A DNA stretch of 37,590 nucleotides, taken from the NCBI GenBank assembly GCA_004557035.1, contig SFFB01000017.1, forward strand, positions 1 through 37,590. Reading direction: 5' to 3'. The stretch comes from Bacteroidales bacterium. GTDB taxonomy: Bacteria > Bacteroidota > Bacteroidia > Bacteroidales > Bacteroidaceae. The position numbers and the translations under genes are program-made. Position 1 is the stretch's first letter. The number at the start of each line of letters is the position of its first letter. Under the pieces are notes generated by a model. The model searched no databases and was not told the DNA's origin. It saw nothing but the letters and a program-made list of their open reading frames with translations. Of this stretch, positions 16,833 through 25,177 are shown piece by piece.

Positions 16833-16912
16833 GGATACATCTCTCACTGCGGACGGTCTGTCTCCTGCAAGCGATTGCGGGAAGTGCAGACCGCCCGCAC
16901 TTTAATGTATCC
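16833..16912 (+). other. Long structured hairpin in the fabF-rnc interval
   Basis: Outer arms GGATACAT (16833-16840) and ATGTATCC (16905-16912), then GCGGaCGGTCTG (16849-16860) and CAGACCGcCCGC (16887-16898), and an apical GCAA/TTGC stem, form a three-tier stem-loop of 80 bases. No T tract follows, so it is not a simple terminator. The whole 229-base interval has no credible gene. A candidate role is an RNase III processing site in the leader of rnc; this is inference. Confidence 0.55.
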
Positions 16913-17047
16913 CGGCTTGTTTGTCACGCAGGCCACCGGAAGAGGGACGCCTGAGTGCCGGTTCAATCCGTCATCTCAATGCTGCCGGCATGCCTTGCAG
17001 CCTCCCTCCATCACTTCTCTGTTTTATCTCCTACTTTTCAAGCAACA

Positions 17048-18220
17048 ATGATTTCAAACCTTATTGATAAGGTCAAACACCAATTCAGTCGCGACAAGGG
17101 TCTCTCGTCTGCGCTCTATGACATCATGGGCTTCTATCCCCACCACATCGACATCTATCGTGAAGCCCTTTCGCACAAGTCGCGTTTCGTCTCCTCTCAG
17201 AGCCGCCGCCAGCCGGGCAAGATTGGCGACAACGAGCGTCTGGAGTTTTTGGGCGATGCCGTGCTTGAGGCTGTGGTGAGCGACATTCTCTATCATCGCT
17301 ACACCCGCAAGCACGAAGGTTTCCTCACCAATCTGCGCAGCAAAATCGTACAGCGCACCTCGCTCAACCGCCTGGCCGACGAAATGGGCCTTAACCGCCT
17401 CATACAGACCAACAAGCACCTCGACCTTCACCATAACAACGTGGGTGGCAATGCCTTTGAGGCCCTCATCGGCGCCATTTATCTCGACCGCGGCTATGCC
17501 CGCTGCAAAGCTTTCGTGGAAAACCGCATCCTCGGCCACCTGCTCAGCCTTGAGGGCGTAGAGAAAAAAGAGGTCAACTTCAAGAGCAAACTCATCGAGT
17601 GGGCACAAAAAAACCGCATACGCTGGACCTTCCAAGACGCCGACCCCATCGAGGGAGCCACGAGTGGCGAACAGGTCTTCCGCAGCAAGATTGTGCTCGA
17701 AAGCATCGTGGTGGGTATGGGCACAGGCCGCAACAAGAAAGAGAGCCAACAGGCGGCGGCACGCGACGCCTTGCTCGCCATGCGCCGCAAAGCCTCACTC
17801 ACCGACTCGGTCTTTCATGCCAAAGAAGAGCGCACAGCCATGGAGGCTGCACCCATTGTGGCTCTGCCGGCCATCTCCGACGCCGACGCCAAGGTGAGTG
17901 AAGCCTCAACCGAAAACGCTAAGGCCAAGAAGTCCACATCCGGTCGCTCACGCCGCAAAACGGCACCCAAAACGGCCCAAGCCACACCTGCCCCAAAGGC
18001 TCAAGCAGAGAACCCCGATAAAGAGGCTTCCCAAAAGGTTGCTGCACCTGCCCAGACGCCCGAAAAAGCATCTGCCGAGACCGATAAGCCCCAGGCCGAA
18101 CAGGCCAAGCCGCGCAACCGTCGCCGTGGCACACGCCGCAAAACCGCGGCCGACAAGTCTTCACGCGAAGAGATAATTGCCGCAGCCGAGGCTGCTGCCA
18201 ACGGGGTGGCAGAGCAGTGA
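17048..18220 (+). CDS. rnc: Ribonuclease III with long basic C-terminal tail
   Basis: Double-strand-specific RNase for rRNA and mRNA processing. The start chosen is ATG 17048 (MISNLIDKVK), because the extra 31 residues of the longer frame do not match the family. The catalytic domain covers about 15-170: signature DNERLEFLGDAVLEAVV (61-77) with Glu66 and Asp70, and NAFEALIGAIYLD (135-147) with Glu138; Asn135 stands where E. coli has Asp. The dsRNA-binding domain lies at about 176-246. Residues 247-390 are a low-complexity tail rich in Ala, Lys, Pro, Glu and Arg, with RNRRRGTRRKT near the end, which the usual 220-250-residue enzyme lacks. The tail is probably disordered and may bind RNA or partners. 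It follows fabF after a structured interval. Confidence 0.95.
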   Translation: MISNLIDKVKHQFSRDKGLSSALYDIMGFYPHHIDIYREALSHKSRFVSSQSRRQPGKIGDNERLEFLGDAVLEAVVSDILYHRYTRKHEGFLTNLRSKIVQRTSLNRLADEMGLNRLIQTNKHLDLHHNNVGGNAFEALIGAIYLDRGYARCKAFVENRILGHLLSLEGVEKKEVNFKSKLIEWAQKNRIRWTFQDADPIEGATSGEQVFRSKIVLESIVVGMGTGRNKKESQQAAARDALLAMRRKASLTDSVFHAKEERTAMEAAPIVALPAISDADAKVSEASTENAKAKKSTSGRSRRKTAPKTAQATPAPKAQAENPDKEASQKVAAPAQTPEKASAETDKPQAEQAKPRNRRRGTRRKTAADKSSREEIIAAAEAAANGVAEQ

Positions 18221-18342
18221 AGAACCATCTCTATGCAACGCGTTTGGATGAGCCTTTCGATAAAAGTTTGTCATTTACGGCTTACAAAAATACGTCACAC
18301 TGTTAAAAATGAACCTAAAATCTCATATTTTGTCGCGAAATG

Positions 18343-18373
18343 CTTGCAAATCGCCCCATACCGCGTAATTTTG
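18343..18373 (+). promoter_or_regulatory. Promoter of the small-RNA candidate
   Basis: TAATTTTG (18366-18373) matches TAnnTTTG, with CTTG (18343-18346) exactly 19 bases upstream. No credible reading frame follows it; a short transcript with its own terminator does. Confidence 0.7.
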
Positions 18374-18379
18374 CATCGT

Positions 18380-18440
18380 GTTTTTCATAGTATTAGATTT
18401 AAGGTTAACAAGGTTGGGATACAGAGGTATCCCTTTTTTT
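18380..18440 (+). ncRNA. Candidate small non-coding RNA, about 60 nt
   Basis: From about 18380 (start estimated from the -7 box) the DNA reads an AT-rich unstructured part containing CATAGTATTAGATTTAAGG, then a perfect terminator hairpin: GGGATAC (18416-18422), loop AGAG, GTATCCC (18427-18433), T7 (18434-18440). I recall very similar leader text from intergenic regions of other Bacteroidales, and paralogous small-RNA families are described in Bacteroides, but I cannot confirm membership here. The unit of promoter, ~60-base body and terminator is complete on its own. A 89-codon frame overlapping it (18233-18502) looks spurious. Confidence 0.65.
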
Positions 18441-18518
18441 ATGCCTTTTTGCGAAAACCGACATACTGTTTTGTCTTTTGTCCCTTGCCGCCGACACGTT
18501 AACTTTCGAGTAAGATAA

Positions 18519-18547
18519 AAAAGAGAGGCCCTTGCCGGGTCTCTTTT
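18519..18547. terminator. Bidirectional-looking hairpin
   Basis: AAAAGAGA (18519-18526) and TCTCTTTT (18540-18547) pair, with an inner CCC/GGG stem and a two-base bulge. A- and T-rich flanks could terminate transcripts in either direction. It may back up the sRNA terminator or stop leftward readthrough from pdxB. Confidence 0.5.
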
Positions 18548-18564
18548 ATCCTATTTTCAGGCGG

Positions 18565-18606
18565 TTACGGGAATAGGGACAGGCGATACAGTCCTTATGC
18601 CCGTAA
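18565..18606. repeat. CCTTATG-type palindromic repeat, copy 1
   Basis: TTACGGGaATAgGGAC (18565-18580) pairs with GTCCtTATgCCCGTAA (18591-18606) with one mismatch and one G-U pair. The 15-base text TCCTTATGCCCGTAA at 18592-18606 recurs exactly at 37278-37292, and a related arm follows directly at 18611-18624. Confidence 0.55.
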
Positions 18607-18840
18607 TTTTTGTCCTTATTCCCCGAATCATTTTCCCTAAGGCAAAAAGCGGAAAGTGTGAATTTGTGAACTTTGAACCACTTGAAAACGCTTCAAATCG
18701 GCTTTTTGACCTCAAAATGAGTTTTTTTCGTCACTCTCAATCCTATATACTGAACTTCACAAATGGTTAAAATGCAGGCGGAAATGGTTTTTCTGACAAA
18801 CGAAAGGCCGTCTGAACGTGTCAAACTGCCCTTCATCTGC

Positions 18841-18872
18841 ACAGACTGCCTGCCGGCGGTCTGTTTGTTTTG
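18841..18872 (+). terminator. Plus-strand terminator with no obvious gene
   Basis: ACAGACtGCC (18841-18850), loop TGCC, GGCgGTCTGT (18855-18864) form a 10-bp stem with one U-G pair, followed by TTGTTTTG. It points rightward although the nearest plus-strand gene ends 620 bases earlier, and it lies just beyond the pdxB stop. It may end an unannotated transcript or block antisense entry into pdxB. Confidence 0.55.
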
Positions 18873-18877
18873 TCGCA

Positions 18878-19963
18878 TCAAAATACTTCGCGACGCAGGG
18901 GATAATTCCCTCTGAGCTGCTCGAAAGAAGCCGGTGAGGCTTTGAGCGCCAAACTGTCGCTCCGAGGGTCGTAAAGAGCCAGAGCCGGCAGGCAGTCGGC
19001 CAGACGGTCGGGGGCTTCTTTAAAATACCTGAAGCCGGCCTCTACGCTTGGCGGCACGATGCGGAACGTCTTGTCGATGCCGAAATGGCGGGCCACGGCA
19101 TTAAGCGCCATCTCTGTGCCCAAGGCCTTGCCGTCGGCCGAATAACCGGCAATGTGTGGCGTGGCCATCCAGGCACACTCCAACAACTCGGGACTGATGT
19201 CGGGCTCGTTTTCCCACGTGTCGATGGCGGCTGCCGCAATCTGTTTTCTCTCCAACGCCTTCAAGACCGCCTCAGTGTCCACCACTTCTCCCCGCGCAGC
19301 GTTGATCAACAAGGGCCTACGGGCCAGTTGGTCGAAGAAGCGCGTGTCGCAAAGGTGGAACGTGGCGTCAGCGCCCTGTCGCGTCAAAGGTGTGTGAAGG
19401 GTGATGATGTCGGCCTGCCGTGCCACCTCGTCGAGTGTGGCCCCACATTGCGTGTGCACCAGTCCCCTTGCTGCCGGCGAACCGTCGGCTACGCCTCCTC
19501 GGCCCTTGAGTCTTGGCGGGTCGCAGAGCAAGAGACGCAGTCCCAGACGTTGGGCCATCTGCGCTACGGCCGAGCCCACGTGACCCACGCCGACAATGCC
19601 GATGGTGGTGTCGGGGCCAATGGAGACGAAACCTGCAGCCTCGGCCAAGAGCAGGCAACTCTCCACATATTGAGCCACACTCGTGGCATTGCATCCCGGA
19701 CAGTTGCACCACCCGATGCCGGCCGAAGCAAGCCAAGGGGCGTCGAGATGATCATAACCAATGGTGGCCGTGGCGATAAACTTCACACGGCTGCCTTCGA
19801 GCAACTGTCGATTACACAACGTGCGCGTGCGCACAATCAAGGCGTCGGCATCGACCACGTCTTGAGCCGAAATGGCTTTGCCGGACCGATAAACCACCCG
19901 CCCCAAGCGTTCGGCCTCGCCGCGTATGAAAGGGATTTTGTCGTCTATGACAAGTTTGAGCAT
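18878..19963 (-). CDS. pdxB: 4-phosphoerythronate dehydrogenase
   Basis: NAD-dependent oxidoreductase of the DXP-dependent pyridoxal phosphate pathway, converting 4-phosphoerythronate to the 2-oxo acid; 361 residues, cytoplasmic. It shows the D-2-hydroxyacid dehydrogenase plan: ATATIGYDHLD (64-74), the Rossmann loop GIVGVGHVGSAV (122-133), Arg224 in NAARGE, Glu253 in ENEPD and His270 in TPHIAGYS, the catalytic Arg-Glu-His set. ENEPDI and the PdxB-type C-terminal region (VEAGFRYFKEAPDRLAD) separate it from other family members. A slightly expanded loop at 151-175 is Gly/Arg-rich. It is the last gene of a minus-strand run after the transporter, 48 bases downstream. Confidence 0.93.
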   Translation of the reverse strand: MLKLVIDDKIPFIRGEAERLGRVVYRSGKAISAQDVVDADALIVRTRTLCNRQLLEGSRVKFIATATIGYDHLDAPWLASAGIGWCNCPGCNATSVAQYVESCLLLAEAAGFVSIGPDTTIGIVGVGHVGSAVAQMAQRLGLRLLLCDPPRLKGRGGVADGSPAARGLVHTQCGATLDEVARQADIITLHTPLTRQGADATFHLCDTRFFDQLARRPLLINAARGEVVDTEAVLKALERKQIAAAAIDTWENEPDISPELLECAWMATPHIAGYSADGKALGTEMALNAVARHFGIDKTFRIVPPSVEAGFRYFKEAPDRLADCLPALALYDPRSDSLALKASPASFEQLRGNYPLRREVF

Positions 19964-20011
19964 AATGGTTGTGGACTTTTCTTTCAGTTCAACAAATGCC
20001 TCCGTCGCCCA

Positions 20012-21682
20012 CTAACCGGCGGCGCAAAGCACGATGATTTGGGCGATTATCACGCGCAAGAACATCGAGAGCGGATAGACCGTGGCATAGGCCACAGAGG
20101 CCTTGCCGTCGGTGGTGGTGGAGTTGACATAGTCCAAGGCGATGGGGTTGGCCATGGCCCCACAAAGCATGCCGGCCGTGGTGGCAAAACGCTGGTTCAA
20201 GAACTTCACGGCCACGATGCTCATCACGATGACGGGCAACATGGTGAAGAGCAGGCCGAAACCTATCCAGCCCCAGGCCGAAGGTTGCATAACTGTGGCC
20301 AAAAAGTTGGTGCCGGCGTCGAGCCCGAGGCAGGCCAGATACATCGAGAGGCCGAGCGAACGCAACATAAGGTTGGCACTCGTCGTGGTATAGGCCACCA
20401 TGTGCAGACGCGGTCCGTAGGCACCGATGAGTATGCCCATAATGATGGGACCGCCGGCCAGACCCAGTCTGACGGGCGTGGAGAGTCCCAAATCCACCGG
20501 CACGCAGCCCAAGAGCAGGCCCAAAACGATGCCGATGAAGATGGTCACCATGTTAGGCTCGTCAAGATGTCTCACGGCGTTGCCCAGTTCGTCGGCCACA
20601 TGCTTGATGCTTTCGGCCTCGCCGATGACGGTGAGGCGGTCGCCCATACGGAGGATGAGGTCGGGGGTGGCCACCAGCTGAATGCCACTGCGTTGCACGC
20701 GGCTCACATTGACGCCATAGTGGGCCCGCAGCTGGAGCGAACCGAGATGCTTGCCGTTGATTTCGGGTCGGGTTATCAAGATGCGCTGCGAGACGAGTTT
20801 GGAGTCGAGCGCGTTCCAGTCGATGTTTTTGCGGTTCCAGTCGGTCTCGTCGCGGCGGCCGAAAAAGACGGTGATTTGCGGCACGTCTTTTTTCGTAGTG
20901 ATGACAAGGATGCGGTCGTTCTGCTCGAGCACGGTCTCAGACGTGGGCAAAATCACCTTGCCGTCGCGCCAAAGACGGGAAACGACAAACTTCAGTCCGC
21001 CGCTGAGTTGGGCGATGGTGCTGAGTGATTGATGAAACACGGCCGGGTTGCACACTTGGAAAGAGGCGATGAAGGCCTGCTCGTCTACGGCGTCGGTCTT
21101 GCCGGGCTTTTCGCGCTTGATGAGCCAGCCTCGCATGATGATGAGGGCCAGGATGACGCCCACCATGCCCAGCGGATAGGTCACGGCCGTACCCAGAGCG
21201 GCCGTGGCACCTGCCCCGGCGTCGCCCATTTGCTTGAACGTCTGCTGCGCCGCACCAAGAGCGGGGGTGTTGGTCGTAGCGCCGCAAAGCACGCCCATCA
21301 TGTCGGGCAGCGGCAACCAACCGGCCCACACCGTGACAAGGGCCATGAGCGTACCGATGACGATGACACCCAGACCGAGCAGGTTGAGCTCGGTGCCGCC
21401 TCGCTTGAAGGTGCTCATAAATCCCGGCCCCACCTGCAGGCCGAGTATGTAGACAAACAATATCAAGCCGAAACTTTCGGCATAGCCCAACATCTGTGCG
21501 TCGAGCTTAAGGCCCAGTGCGCCGGCGAGAATGCCGACAAAAAACACATAGGTCACGCCAAGGCTCACGCCGCAGATGCGCCATTTGCCCAACGAGAGGC
21601 CGAGGGCGCATATCAGGCAGATGACGATGACGGCCTGTATGGCGGAGGTCTCAAATAAGGTGGTTTGTAGCCAGTGTATCAT
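20012..21682 (-). CDS. AspT/YidE-type membrane transporter with two RCK_C domains
   Basis: A 556-residue inner-membrane protein of the aspartate-alanine exchanger family. About five helices come first (10-190), then a cytoplasmic centre with two TrkA-C/RCK_C modules (about 215-275 and 297-370), then a second helix block (380-556). The two membrane halves carry matching signature loops: GATTNTPAL (134-142) and GAMANPIAL (508-516), as expected of the internal duplication. YidE-like members are mostly of unknown substrate, so exchange of small carboxylates or amino acids is only a family-level guess. It lies between a flippase gene (36 bases upstream) and pdxB, probably in one transcript. Confidence 0.87.
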   Translation of the reverse strand: MIHWLQTTLFETSAIQAVIVICLICALGLSLGKWRICGVSLGVTYVFFVGILAGALGLKLDAQMLGYAESFGLILFVYILGLQVGPGFMSTFKRGGTELNLLGLGVIVIGTLMALVTVWAGWLPLPDMMGVLCGATTNTPALGAAQQTFKQMGDAGAGATAALGTAVTYPLGMVGVILALIIMRGWLIKREKPGKTDAVDEQAFIASFQVCNPAVFHQSLSTIAQLSGGLKFVVSRLWRDGKVILPTSETVLEQNDRILVITTKKDVPQITVFFGRRDETDWNRKNIDWNALDSKLVSQRILITRPEINGKHLGSLQLRAHYGVNVSRVQRSGIQLVATPDLILRMGDRLTVIGEAESIKHVADELGNAVRHLDEPNMVTIFIGIVLGLLLGCVPVDLGLSTPVRLGLAGGPIIMGILIGAYGPRLHMVAYTTTSANLMLRSLGLSMYLACLGLDAGTNFLATVMQPSAWGWIGFGLLFTMLPVIVMSIVAVKFLNQRFATTAGMLCGAMANPIALDYVNSTTTDGKASVAYATVYPLSMFLRVIIAQIIVLCAAG

Positions 21683-21718
21683 GGATAGATAGGTTGATGC
21701 GGGAGGAATGAAGGAGGA

Positions 21719-23176
21719 TTAAGGTTGGTCTGAAGGCTGTCGCTTGGCCTTCTTCATCAATTGCCAGGAGGTGATGGCAGAAAGCGCCAAGGCGGTCAGT
21801 CCCAGCCCCCAGTGCAGGGCCGGTTCGCTCTGCCAGGCGGCTGTCAGGCCAAGAGCCAGCCAGAGGCCGCAGACGAGGGCACGCCAGATGGTGGGACGTG
21901 CCGGCCGGAAGCCATATCGGCGACGGTAGACCACGAGCACGAGCACGAGATTGTAGGCTCCGCTCACGGCCAGCCCGATGCCGGCACCGGCGAGTCCGTA
22001 CCAGTGATAGCCCAGACAGACCAAGACCACAAAGGGCAGGTCGTAGAGGGCCTCCATCAGGAAATAGGTGCGCGCATGTCCCGAAGCCAACGGCAGATAA
22101 GCCGCCGGACTGAACAGGGCCTTAAAAAACATATAACTCATCGCGCAGAGCGTCATGGGCATCACGGCGAGAAATTCGCCGGTATAGAGCAGGCGCACCA
22201 CCCACGGCAGGCCAAGAGCAAAGGCTATTAGGAACGGCACCATCAAGACCATGAGCACGTCGGTTTGGCGGTTGACGGCCACGTTCATGGCCGCTTGGTC
22301 TTTGACCGCCACAGCCAGACGAGCGTAATAGTCGGCATCCATAGCCGTGAAAATGAGGCGGGCATAACTGGCCGTCAGAGTGAAACCGGCCGAATAGAAG
22401 CCCACAGCTTGCAGGCTGCCCGACTGAGAGATGAAGGCACGTATGCCCAGTTCGGCCAAAGCGCCGAGAAAGGCTGCTCCCACATAGGCCAGACCGAGGG
22501 TGAGCAACGGACGGCCTTGTCCGATAAAGCGCCACTTGGTGAGGGTTATTCTGTAGGGACAGAGCCTTGTGGAAGCAGAGAGCGCAATGGCCATCTGCAC
22601 GGCTATGGTCAAGACCACGACCGGCACCACGCCGTCCAGGTCCAACCAAGCATAGAGCGGAGCCGTCACAGCCAGTGTGCCCAAGGCACCGAATGCCGAC
22701 ACGCGCCCCAGGCGCCCCAACTGCCTCAAGCCGCGCAGCAGGGCCAGTTCGCCGGCCCATATCACCGACATGCCAATGGCCGGGGCCACCCACACGTAGG
22801 TCAGTGTGGCGCTGTAGTCGCCTATGGTCAGACGGCTCACAAGCGGTGAACAGACCGCGCAGACGGCGGTGCCCAACAGCGCCAAGCCGAGCATCCACGA
22901 GCGGATGAGGCGGACATAGTGGTGGATGGCGCGTTGGTCGCCCTGCTCATAAAGTTCGGAGAGATGGCGCACGCCGCTGAAGGGGATACCCAGGTCGGCG
23001 GTGGTGGAGAAAAGCGTCACCGTGCGCGAGAGCAGGTCGGCCAGGCCCATGCCGACGGCGCCGATGAAAAAGGCTGTAAGTTTGTTGCGCACCACCGAGA
23101 CCAACACATTCAGGGCCTGCACACCGCCAAAAATGCCGGTGTATTTGAAGATGTGTCGATAGGAGGCGGTTTTCAT
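21719..23176 (-). CDS. Polysaccharide/lipid-linked oligosaccharide flippase (Wzx/MATE-like)
   Basis: A 485-residue inner-membrane protein with about 12-14 hydrophobic segments. The start chosen is ATG at 23176 (MKTASYRHIFKYTGIFGG); the upstream frame adds 48 Pro/Ser-rich residues with no family match. The N-terminal SVVRNKLTAFFIGAVGMG and later GFYSAGFTLTASYARLIF are typical of O-antigen or Wzx-like translocases of the MOP superfamily, which move lipid-linked glycans across the membrane. No glycosyltransferases are adjacent, so the substrate cannot be named. It sits 91 bases after dgt and 36 bases before the transporter gene, all on the minus strand. Confidence 0.82.
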   Translation of the reverse strand: MKTASYRHIFKYTGIFGGVQALNVLVSVVRNKLTAFFIGAVGMGLADLLSRTVTLFSTTADLGIPFSGVRHLSELYEQGDQRAIHHYVRLIRSWMLGLALLGTAVCAVCSPLVSRLTIGDYSATLTYVWVAPAIGMSVIWAGELALLRGLRQLGRLGRVSAFGALGTLAVTAPLYAWLDLDGVVPVVVLTIAVQMAIALSASTRLCPYRITLTKWRFIGQGRPLLTLGLAYVGAAFLGALAELGIRAFISQSGSLQAVGFYSAGFTLTASYARLIFTAMDADYYARLAVAVKDQAAMNVAVNRQTDVLMVLMVPFLIAFALGLPWVVRLLYTGEFLAVMPMTLCAMSYMFFKALFSPAAYLPLASGHARTYFLMEALYDLPFVVLVCLGYHWYGLAGAGIGLAVSGAYNLVLVLVVYRRRYGFRPARPTIWRALVCGLWLALGLTAAWQSEPALHWGLGLTALALSAITSWQLMKKAKRQPSDQP

Positions 23177-23267
23177 GCGAACAAGACTGGACGGGCAGGA
23201 TGTGACAGGGGGTGGGAGCCCACTGGGAGGCGACAGGAAGGGAGGCTTGGCGTGGCTCTTCAGCGGC

Positions 23268-24614
23268 TCAGACGCCGGGCAGGGAATGGCCGTTGATTTT
23301 GCGATAAAGGTCGAGCGCAAAAACGTCGGTCATGCCCGAGATGTAGTCGAGCACCCCCATGATGCGGCACGTCAGCGACGGGTGGGTGAGCTCATACTGC
23401 GGACTGGCCTGATTGAGCAACAGCCGGCTGTAGGCCTTGTCGGGGGCCAGGACAGCCTCGGTGAGGAGGTCGAGCAGGGTATAGATGATGTGGTAACCGG
23501 CCAAGTCGATGTCGGTCACTTCCTTGCAATTATAGATGCGGCGCCGCGCCAGTTGGCCCACGCGGTCGAAAGCCTCGCGCAGCGGCGACGGCAGTCGGCC
23601 GATAAGGCTACCCTCAAACGTGCCGGCGAGCAGGGCTTCTTCGTTATCCACAAAAACCTTGACACAAGCCCGCTCGAGCGCGTTGATGACACACGAGCGC
23701 AGGTAGGCTATGTGGTCGCCCTTGTCGGTCGTGGCCGGATAAGCCGCCAAGATGTCGCGCTGCGTCTGCTCATCGAAAAAGTCCATGAAGAGACTGATGG
23801 TCTCTTCGGCCGATAGCAGACGGAGCTTGAAGGCATCCTCCACGTCCATGATTTCATAGCAGATGTCGTCGGCGGCCTCAACGAGATAAACCAGCGGGTG
23901 GCGCACACAACTCACGCCCTGCGGTGTCACGGTGCAGGGCATGCCAAGCGCGCCGGCTATGCGCAGGAAGTCGTCTTTTTCGGTCTCAAAAAATCCGAAC
24001 TTGCCCGGTTTGGGCGAGAGGGCGGACGAATAGGGATATTTCACGATGGCGGCCAGTGTGGCGTAGGTCATGACAAAGCCGCCCGGACGCCGCCCGGCGA
24101 ACTGATGGGTGAGCAGGCGGAAGGTGTTGGCATTGCCGTCGAAATGGGTGATGTCTGACCAAAGGGCCTCAGAGAGCCTTTCGCCCTCGGGCGAGACATA
24201 GTCGCGCAGACGGGCACCGCGGCCTTCAGAGAAGAAACTGCAGATGGCCTTCTCGCCGCTGTGGCCAAAGGGCGGGTTGCCCATATCGTGGGCCAGGCAG
24301 GCGGCCGAGACGATGGCCGGCGTGGCTTGCAGGGCCATGGCGGCTTCGGGGTGGCGCGGCGTCAGAGCCCGACAGACGTCGGCGCCCAGCGACCGGCCCA
24401 CGCTCGAAACCTCAAGGCTGTGGGTCAAACGGTTGTGCACGAAGATGCTCCCGGGCAGCGGAAACACCTGTGTCTTGTTTTGCATCCGGCGAAAGGGTGG
24501 CGAGAAGATGAGTCGGTCGTAGTCGCGCTGGAAATCGGTGCGCTGTTCGGTCGAAGCCGGCTTGGCCGTCTCTTTGCCAAACCTCTTATCGGATATGAGC
24601 GTTGTCCATTTCAT
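23268..24614 (-). CDS. dgt: Deoxyguanosinetriphosphate triphosphohydrolase (dGTPase)
   Basis: HD-superfamily enzyme that removes triphosphate from dGTP, controlling dNTP pools. The start chosen is ATG 24614 (MKWTTLIS), four codons inside the longest frame, because the family starts with a similar MxW; 448 residues. Metal ligands are visible: His65 in NRLTHSLEV, His109-Asp110 in CLAHDMGNPPFGHSGE, and Asp249/Asp250 in EAADDICYEIMD. FSPPFRRMQNKTQV (37-50) is the usual N-terminal signature. dgt is the first gene of a minus-strand run and lies back to back with dut, so two dNTP-pool enzymes flank this intergenic region. Confidence 0.95.
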   Translation of the reverse strand: MKWTTLISDKRFGKETAKPASTEQRTDFQRDYDRLIFSPPFRRMQNKTQVFPLPGSIFVHNRLTHSLEVSSVGRSLGADVCRALTPRHPEAAMALQATPAIVSAACLAHDMGNPPFGHSGEKAICSFFSEGRGARLRDYVSPEGERLSEALWSDITHFDGNANTFRLLTHQFAGRRPGGFVMTYATLAAIVKYPYSSALSPKPGKFGFFETEKDDFLRIAGALGMPCTVTPQGVSCVRHPLVYLVEAADDICYEIMDVEDAFKLRLLSAEETISLFMDFFDEQTQRDILAAYPATTDKGDHIAYLRSCVINALERACVKVFVDNEEALLAGTFEGSLIGRLPSPLREAFDRVGQLARRRIYNCKEVTDIDLAGYHIIYTLLDLLTEAVLAPDKAYSRLLLNQASPQYELTHPSLTCRIMGVLDYISGMTDVFALDLYRKINGHSLPGV

Positions 24615-24637
24615 TGGCAAGTGCATATAAATCGCTA

Positions 24638-24645
24638 CAAAAGTA
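24638..24645 (-). promoter_or_regulatory. -7 box of the dgt promoter
   Basis: The minus strand reads TACTTTTG (TAnnTTTG) about 24 bases before the dgt start. No TTTG is seen at the usual -33 distance. Confidence 0.5.
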
Positions 24646-25119
24646 ACTCAATTTATGCGCGTAGGCGCTTTTTCGCCTCGAAAAAGTGGCCCGACGCCGC
24701 CGTGGCTCGCGGTTTGTCCCCAGCGGCTCGCCGATTTGTTCAAAAAGCCGGCCGTTTCTGACCCGATTACGACTGTTTTTCGTGAAAACCTTTTTCACCA
24801 TCCGCCGCGCCGGCAAAAAACCGCCGCGAACCGCCCCAAATCTCCTCCGACAAACTCAAAAGTCAATGAAAATAGAGATAAAATTTGCTGGCATAAGGCC
24901 GGTTTTTCCTGCCATAAGGACAGGGAAGACGCCGCCTATCCCCGTAATGGTCTGAAATACAAAAAAAGAGGACGCCGAGCCGCATCCTCTTTCCTTCTTG
25001 CCGCAATTTACCCACTTTTCCGCCGCAGGCAAAAGACAAAACGGCGCGCCCGAAGGAGGCAAAGGGAGGACGGGGCTGCGATTTTTAGTTAAAACCGGAG
25101 CGAAGTGGTGATAAATGAG
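24646..25119. other. Non-coding interval between dgt and dut
   Basis: I see no credible gene here; the open frames are Arg/Pro-rich and match nothing. It holds a CCTTATG-type repeat (24890-24924) and a plus-strand hairpin: AAAGAGGA (24965-24972), inner GC/GC, TCCTCTTT (24985-24992), then CCTTCTT, a plausible terminator for an unknown short transcript. Confidence 0.55.
24890..24924. repeat. CCTTATG-type repeat, copy 2
   Basis: GGCATAAGGCCGG (24890-24902) is the same text as 37257-37269. TAAGGACAGG (24915-24924) is the inverse of CCTGTCCTTA at 37232-37241. Here two CATAAGG units are in direct rather than inverted order. Confidence 0.5.
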
Positions 25120-25127
25120 TAATTTTG
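25120..25127 (+). promoter_or_regulatory. -7 box of the dut operon promoter
   Basis: TAATTTTG matches TAnnTTTG and lies about 50 bases before the dut ATG. I see no clear -33 box. Confidence 0.5.
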
Positions 25128-25177
25128 CCGGTTAAGTAAGGGCCCAAGCAACCGGCCCGGAATTGCAACCAACACAT

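Larger units (their letters stand above)
18441..18877. other. Non-coding interval between the sRNA candidate and pdxB
   Basis: I see no credible gene in this stretch. It holds a hairpin at 18519-18547, a palindromic repeat at 18565-18606, a 9-bp inverted repeat (ATTTGTGAA at 18662-18670, TTCACAAAT at 18756-18764) and a plus-strand terminator at 18841-18872, each noted where it matters. Confidence 0.6.

Noticed and set aside
18233..18502. 89-codon frame overlapping the sRNA candidate
   Set aside because: Its sequence is the conserved non-coding element translated; it has no start context and runs across the promoter and the terminator.
19085..21028. 647-codon plus-strand frame over pdxB and the transporter gene
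   Set aside because: It runs antisense to two genes with clear family motifs; its own translation is rich in His, Gly and Arg with no domain pattern. It is a shadow caused by high GC at third positions.
24655..25092. 145-codon frame between dgt and dut
   Set aside because: Arg/Pro-rich with no recognisable domain, and it crosses a palindromic repeat and a terminator hairpin.
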